Part shown: piece by piece, positions 57,641-64,000 of the stretch | Position numbering within the stretch: the first letter of the stretch is position 1 | How the letters are laid out: each line of letters begins with the position of its first letter | From: Corylus avellana | Taxonomy: Eukaryota; Streptophyta; Magnoliopsida; Fagales; Betulaceae | NCBI RefSeq assembly: GCF_901000735.1 | Contig: NC_081549.1 | Location: 20,349,584-20,413,583, forward strand | Direction of reading: 5' to 3' | Length of the DNA: 64,000 bases | Position numbers and translations under genes: made by a program | The notes under the pieces: model-generated | Database searches by the model: none | What the model saw: only the letters and a program-made list of their open reading frames with translations | Told to the model about the DNA's origin: nothing

Positions 57641-60600
57641 GGAAGGCGCAAGCCAGTTGCGCGCCTCCTTTTTTTTCCTTGTTTTTCCCTCCTCCTCTAA
57701 AGCATCGTTTGCCAACAGTGCTGCGGAACGGCACTATAGCTGGAATGGTACTGTTCCAGCTACAGTGCCATGACCAGATGAGCATTAAATTTTTATTTTT
57801 TTTATTATTATTATTATTTTTAATATATGTCATAGTACTTACATAATTTAGAATATGATTCACCATCTTTAAAAGATGCAAACTTACTCAATATTCTATT
57901 CTTCGTTCCAAACAATTTATCCACATTCTTACCCTGATTATTTTATACGAATAATTCATTTTTATTTAATATTTATGCAATAGACTTGGGCTTGGAAATG
58001 ACAAACAACACGTCAGCAATGAAGACAATAATGGGCCGGAAATTGAGCCTTGGGCTCTGTCCTTCCTTGTGTTTTTTTTCAAAAAGTCCTTTCTTACGCA
58101 GAAACAAGGTCTCGCTCTCTTATCTATTATCTATGGATCTTGCACGATCTTCTTAGAGTACAAAATCAATGAAAGGATTTTTGGAGGAACCAAGTTAACT
58201 GGCCCAAGGCCTCCCCGTCCAAGTCGCCTTCTCCCCCTCCTCGCCGGTCACTTTCTCTCCCTTCTGGTCACGTTTCCTGCTCTCGGCCGGTTACTTTCTT
58301 CCCCTCTTTGACGGTCCCTTTATATGCCTGTATATAATTCTTACTGTACACAAATCTCGACCTACCCTACCTACACTATCATTAATATTTTCTCCTCACC
58401 ACATAGCTCTCCATCACATGCCATATTGACTTGGGCGTCGGAGTCCCTCTGCCCCTTTAGGGCTGGTGGGAGCTTCTGACACTTTTTTCCTCATTAGCAG
58501 GCAGTTCTCCTCCCTTGAAAGACGGCTTGGTGCTGGTTATTCTTGACATCAACAATTTTGATTATGAATTTGAAACTTTTTAAAAAACCTTTTCAAAGAA
58601 AAATCATTTAGAGGCCGACCATCAGAATAATCTGTTAATTCTATTAATTTAATTAAATGTATAATATTTAGCAATCGCATGCCATAAAAATAAATAGGGG
58701 GTAACTTCACTTTAAACCTTTGAATTACCACGCGATTTGAAAAATCCCTCCAAAACTTTAAAACTTCTCAATTTTGACCATTGAACTTTTAATTGCAATC
58801 AATTTGAATCACTCCGTCAGATTTTAAACATTAAAAGTCAGACAATAACGTTTATACCCCTGAATTTTTTATAAAATTTTAAATTTACTCTTAATTCCAA
58901 ATTAAAAAAAAAAATTAATTTTAATTTTTTTTATTAAAAAAATCAAGGATATTTTGGTTATTTTAGGGGTAGATCAGGGAAATTAATGACACACTAAAAA
59001 GTTTAAGATATTATGTGTGCAGATTCTAATTATTAACTGTTACATCAATTTATACAAAAATCATAATATCTTAAACTTTTTTCATTTAATTATTTGTACA
59101 ATGAAGTTTGTCATGCTAGTTTATCATTTCTCGCTCTATAAAATAGAGTATATATTTACTTTTGTTTATTTATTACAATAAGTAATAACAAGTAATTAAT
59201 TCAGACCTCCTACTCATTCTAAACAATTACAACCGTAAGTTTTTAGTATTAGCAAATTTAGTTTCATTGCATGTTGTAAGGTTTAGGTATATAGTTGAGT
59301 CAGGATCAAAATGCGGTTCAAGAAACATCAAGAATTGAAGTTTGGAACATCTCGGTGGATGCCTCGATCAATCTAAGCTTGATCGATCAAAGCAGTGCAT
59401 CAACTGTTGTTCAATGCTACACCAGTGTTGGCAATAAGCAAACCTGGGCCATGTCCCACTGAAATTGTTTCATTTCCACGGTATATTCCGTTGTAGAAAT
59501 GTCAAGTTGCCAAAGTCAAAAGTAATATTTTGATTTGGCAAGATACCAAATCATGCTCTGTTTTTCAATTATATAGGATAATATTGTACACTTGGTAACT
59601 CCTATCTCGTATCAGGTAGGTTAATTTGGATTTAAACTATATATATATATATATTCAAATAAAACTACTGTAATATCCACCGACACCACAAGGGACACTT
59701 TCAGCCTGACAGGACAAAGCGGTCAAACAAAAGATGGCTGCTTACTTTGACCCAACTCCTTGTCCAACTCTGAACTTTCAATCGTCATTGCATACGTACG
59801 CATTTTGATGAATAAGTAGAATTAATTAAACCCAAAAGTTTCACCATTTCCAGCAAGCATCTACAATTTATGTGCATTTTTCTCCCTCTGTTTCATTTGT
59901 GACTGCATTTTTTAAAAAATGCTGGCTCAAAAACAGAAAAATTTATATATATTATCTTATAAACATAAGTAGCAGCATCTTAATGATAAAAAAAATTAAG
60001 CAACAAAATTTGACATGTAAATTTAATTATAGAGTTAAATAATTTAATTAATTATTACGACTTAAGTGTAAATTGGCCATTTTCGTCCTTTTAGTTTCAG
60101 TCCTTGGCTGTTACTCTTATTATGTACATGTGACTCCAATTGTTGCTTTTTTGTATACAAATTTAATTTAATTTGGGAAACAAAACAACAAAAATAAAAA
60201 AGGCTTTCTAGTTCTCAGCTCAGTGTAGTATTTCGAGGAGTGGTTTCCACAACTAAAATTTGAATATTTAAATTGACTAATATTATTTAGTAGATTGTTA
60301 TATAATTGTCATACATTTAAAAATAACATTAATTTAAAAGGAGTGGTTGGCAATAACATCGTTTGCATGATTTATTTGTTCTTTTTAATCTTTTAAATCT
60401 TGTCTTCAGCGATAAGCCTTCAGCATTTTATGACCAACCCTCGCAGGTTGGTGCAAACATAATTACGTTGTCATGCCATTGAGTTTGGAGAGCTTTCAAA
60501 AAAGTATGTCTTTACATAAAAAATAGAAAACAAAACAAGAAGAGACACTTGATTTGCTTGACATATCAATGAACATAAAGTTGGTTTCAAGCGATATGAG

Positions 60601-60854
60601 TTTTATTAAACTATAATTTATTAACTTATAATCCGGGCTATGGTTAGGGTTTTTATTATAATTTAATTTTAAATTTTTCTAGTGAAAATGTCTTAGAAAA
60701 ATTAGGAAAAGACTAGGGGTGGGGGGGAGGGGGAGAGAGTGGGGTTCCAAGGTTGGACTATGTTGGGTCGGATCTAACCAAATAATGATGGTGGGTATAA
60801 GGCCCAAATCCAAATGGTTACCATCGCTTGCTGAGACACTCAACAGTCAACAAG
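57641..60854. other. Intergenic, no gene recognised
   Basis: Contains a small hairpin (tagctggaatggtactgttccagcta interrupted, about 57739-57764) and a CT-rich stretch (58195-58320). A MULE-like terminal sequence lies near 58695 (gggggtaacttcacttt, then ttttgaccattgaactttta). There is a (TA)n tract near 59640 and a G-rich run near 60715-60745. Short frames here look like chance. Confidence 0.5.
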
Positions 60855-61240
60855 ATGACAATTTACGTACGGATTATGGGTAAAAGCGAGTTAGGGTTTT
60901 TGATAAGGATTGCTATAGCGAGTAATTCTATAAGTCCGTCTTGCGTTCTTCATGATATGAGTCATTCCAAGAATGATGTGGCTATTAAAATCACTATTTG
61001 ATCAAAATCCAATAATGATCAATCACAAACTCAATGGTAATTTCATAGCCACATCATTCTTGGAGGGACTCAAGAGGAATACAAGAGAGACTTGTAGCAT
61101 TATTCTAACAATTGTGATCTTTGAGAGACAATATCAACAACAGCATAGCTTATGCTTTGGTTCGTGGGGTAGAAGAAGATCACAATATAGATGGAATGAC
61201 AAATTTGGTCCAAGAGGAAGAGGAGAGCTTTTACGTTTCC
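60855..61240 (-). pseudogene. Fragment copy of the BAHD gene 5' part, split by a MITE
   Basis: Two pieces, about 60877-60920 (gggtaaaagcgagttagggt) and about 61108-61240 (tgatctttgagagacaatat, then tttggtccaagagg), match 62655-62700 and 62700-62820 of the BAHD pseudogene. Between them sits a hairpin element. The reading frame is destroyed. Too short to have any acyltransferase activity. Confidence 0.65.
60921..61105. repeat. Hairpin MITE, family M1 (copy 4), inside the BAHD fragment
   Basis: Long imperfect inverted repeat: aagaatgatgtggctatt on the left and atagccacatcattcttgg on the right, with atcaaaatccaataatgatc in the centre. The best-preserved copy of the family. Confidence 0.75.
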
Positions 61241-61526
61241 TTATCACTTATGTGAACCCACTAGTAACAGAATATAAGAGGGAACCTAAATCTTTTGACA
61301 AATAAAATGTTTTAAGATAGCAATCAACCATCATCGATCCTTTATTATTGATAGTTTCTCCTTTAAATAGAAGAATTGCATACTACTGATTACATAAGAG
61401 ATCAATTGGGTCTTGACTTCTAAAACAGGGACTCTCACTCTAAGGGCAGAAAAAAAAAAATTAAAAAAAAAAATGAAGATTTACTCATTAGTCTGACTTG
61501 ACTCTATTGGTGAAAAATACCATTTT

Positions 61527-62898
61527 CTATTCTATGGGACTTGGATCTAAAGTAGCGAGAGCAAGAAGTTCTTTGTCTTGTGCTATTATAGTCATATGTT
61601 GTTTATTTAACATAACCCATGCTTCTATTCCGTCGCCGGATCTTGTATCCATTAAAATTATCGTATTTGGGAACACGGTCTCTGAATCGTTGCTTGGACC
61701 AACAGTGCTTACCCACGTCGGCTTTCCCCACCCAAAATCAATGTCATATAAACCAAAGTTAAAAAAGCTGGTACACGAAATGTGATCCATTCCACCATAG
61801 GATTCTATACTCGAGAGAGCTTTAAGACATGCTTTGAAAAGCTCACAAAGTTTGAAAAACCCTCCATCACCTTGTAGGCTTTTTACAAAATCAGGATTGA
61901 TTTTCATTACGGCTTCTCTAAGCTTGCTCACCATGCAAGCTAAATCTATCTCTTCAGCCGTGCATACCGCGTCTGTTCCCCAAATTATATTTCCCATGGA
62001 AGATTCAGTGAATGGCGGATCTGCTCAGCGACACAAATTCACTAAATGGATAATAAAGGTTGGCCTTTGAATACCAGAAGTGGCCTTGAAGGCAGTCATG
62101 GTGCATTTCCATAGGAATGCCGCCACAACCTCAACTCTTGTTGGGTGTTGCACGCTTGAGCTGGTGGCTTTGGCTTTAAGTGATGCAATGGCTGAGGCAT
62201 CAAACACAAATCTCCTTGCAATACAACTGCCTGATTTGGAGGACTTGGGAAAAGTCGCCATAACTGCTTCTTTAGAGAATGGATCGGTTTGTATGAAAAC
62301 TGATGGGGCATCAAAATTAGGGCATAGATGTTCACAATCCTTATGAGCACTACTGGCAGCCCAACCTTCGAGAAAGACACTCAAGGCAGTTCCATCAGCG
62401 ATCATGTGGCAAACAAGGACACCGATCGCAATACCGCCACATGCAAAGCTGGTCACCTTTATCATAGCTACATGATCTCCCGCAATTGCCTGTTTCCAAG
62501 AGATATCTTGGGGAAGAAATGTTTGCAATGATGAGGTAACATTAGGTTGGTTGAGGTAGTCAACAAGAAGACAATTTGCACGAGCTTCTAAATACAAAAC
62601 TCCCTCGTCATTACAAATCGATGGAGAGATTGTCTTTGATTTTGCCTGCAAATGGGTAAAAGCGAGTTAGGGTTTTTGATAGGGATTGCTTTAGCATGAG
62701 TGATCTTTGAGAGACAATATCAACAACGTTAACAGCATGGCTTGTGCTTTGGTTCATGGGATAGTAGAGGATCATAGGAATATAAGCGGAAGGAACGAAC
62801 TGGTCCAAGAGGGAGAGCTTGTGGGTTCTTAGGTTTGGGGGTGTTGGAGAAGATGGTTTGATGCACTCTTCGGAAATAATTTCCACCTCCATTTTCAT
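61527..62898 (-). pseudogene. BAHD acyltransferase (vinorine-synthase-like) with frameshift and stop
   Basis: A single-exon BAHD gene of near full length. From MEVEIISEECIKPSSP it reads through FYPFAGKIKDNLSID. There one extra T (near 62613) shifts the frame; the continuation CNDEGVLYLEARANC follows in the next frame. The catalytic HxxxD is HMIAD and the structural DFGWG is present (DIDFGWGKPTW). A second lesion is an in-frame TGA at 62025-62027 (VNLCR, stop, ADPPFTESSMGN), probably from CGA. Family members use acyl-CoA to acylate alcohols or amines in the cytosol. With two lesions it cannot make full-length enzyme, unless these are assembly errors. The start may be 62898 or 62892. Confidence 0.85.
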
Positions 62899-64000
62899 CT
62901 TTACTTCAATCCGATATGGAAATTAAGCTAACAAAAGGATAATTTTCACAAGCAGCAAGTATGTCAATAATAAAAGTCAAAGAATTTGACATTTTAGCCT
63001 AAAAGCCTAAGTTAATGGACATGGGTCCAGTTAGGTATATCAACCACTATTTTTCTTTATATTTTCTAATTAATGTGGAACACAAACCTCATAAATACAT
63101 ACACAACAAAGTCTTTGTTTACATATATATAGTCACTCCGTTGTAAGATTAAATCTATACTATTTTTGTCAGTTTAAACTTTTAAAATATATGATAATTT
63201 AACGTGGTATTAATTAGATTAAGAATCTTGTATTGGAACCATATATATATACTTTTGTAATTTATCAATCATTTTAATTAAATATTTTATGTGTTGAACT
63301 TTACTTATTGGTATGGTGTTTGAGTTTACTTGTAAAGAAGAGTGTTTTATAATATTAAAAAAATAATTAAAATAATTATTACGATTAATATAAACTTTTA
63401 AATAAGTAGTAATGTAACCGAAGCTGCCAAAATTTGCGAACAATTCTTGAGCCTGATAGCTAGGGTGATGGGCCGATCTATGGCAGCCCCCTAGCTAGCT
63501 AGCTACCATGCAGGTTGGCTTTGCATTAATATAATGCAACCCCAATTCAGCCAACCAATATCATCATAGCCTAGCTAGCTAGAGTGTGCAAATCCGGCCA
63601 GGTAGTTCTCATGTCAATGTTGGCTATGATAGCTAGGTTGGCTTAGCTTAGCCTTAATTTCATTAATGCAAAAGAAACGAAAGAATGCTAAAGCCATGCA
63701 GGAGTTAGTGTATTTACTATTTTGATCAACTACGCTTAAAACTTTTAGAGATACGATAGAGGTTTAATTGAGTCTTATTTAAGAGCCAACTTTTATTTAT
63801 GTGGTACAAAATCATATAAGAATTGTGTCATGTTTAAAATTAAAATTTAAAAAAAATAGATAAAAATCAAAGAGGCTATGTATAAAGGCACAACTTTTTT
63901 GCACAATTTTGACCAAATTTTTCTCTTATTTTTTATTTTTTTTTTGAAAACAAAATTTAAAATTTTTTTTAAAAAAAAAATCTAAAGCAATGACATCCTA
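62899..64000. other. Intergenic, nothing coding recognised
   Basis: AT-rich. Around 63480-63650 the words ctagctagctag and ggttggct/agccaacc recur in both orientations, giving possible stem-loops. The window ends in poly(A)/poly(T) tracts. Confidence 0.5.

Noticed and set aside
57579..57881. 100-codon minus-strand frame at the end of the CACTA repeats
   Set aside because: Asn/Lys runs and no known domain; spans a repeat border.
58069..58311. 80-codon plus-strand frame rich in Pro/Leu
   Set aside because: Derived from a CT-rich stretch; no homologue recognised and no splice context.
1..64000. tRNA, rRNA, bacterial operons, CRISPR, viral genes
   Set aside because: Looked for cloverleaf-type A/B boxes, rRNA words and repeat-spacer arrays. 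Only SINE heads with tRNA-like boxes were found, and they lack a full tRNA fold.

Overview
This window is nuclear DNA of a flowering plant, probably a woody eudicot; a Fagales-type tree is only a guess. The coding genes have introns with GT..AG splice sites, the background is AT-rich, and transposon debris of many classes is present (LINE, SINE, Ty1/copia, MULE, hAT, CACTA, MITEs). Four runs of exactly 100 N (4399-4498, 9380-9479, 41619-41718, 48480-48579) are scaffold gaps. There is nothing prokaryotic and no CRISPR array.

The core is a tandem array of family-1 UDP-glycosyltransferases, all on the minus strand from 18986 to 55271. They resemble the UGT709 / 7-deoxyloganetic-acid glucosyltransferase group. 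I call them UGT-1 to UGT-7. Each has two exons with a phase-1 intron after about residue 164. Six can be joined into uninterrupted proteins of 470-476 aa; UGT-5 is cut by a gap. Two further truncated first exons remain at 35091-35199 and 43922-44030. Interleaved with them is a family of tiny secreted cysteine-rich (defensin-like) genes missed by ORF calling: one intact (16037-17218), two broken (33142-34992, 42075-43821) and one orphan first exon on the opposite strand (14372-14435). The array therefore grew by duplication of a compound DEFL + UGT unit. UGT-3 has His instead of Gln at the last residue of the PSPG donor-sugar motif. UGT-5 looks like a conversion mosaic of UGT-4 and UGT-6. UGT-6 has a copia LTR 48 bp upstream of its ATG.

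Region by region: 1-2866 is AT-rich sequence with an LTR-like remnant and a LINE scrap. At 2867-2956 there is a perfect 90-bp palindrome, followed by a 5'-truncated L1-type LINE (3002-4397). From 5130 to 14341 lies a roughly 4.5-kb direct duplication. Each copy holds a relic of a small membrane-protein gene and a Pack-MULE that carries two exons of a CDC25/ACR2-type (rhodanese) gene; the second copy also gained a 406-bp hAT element. From 14342 to 55271 is the DEFL/UGT array, including a near-identical contig-sized duplication (32838-39659 versus 41719-48479). From 55511 to about 57640 is a CACTA-type element end with subterminal repeats. At 60855-62898 are a BAHD acyltransferase pseudogene and a fragment copy of it.

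Functionally, the UGTs would glycosylate small lipophilic metabolites in the cytosol, and the DEFL peptide would be secreted. The substrate cannot be read from the sequence, and the link to iridoids rests on family resemblance only.
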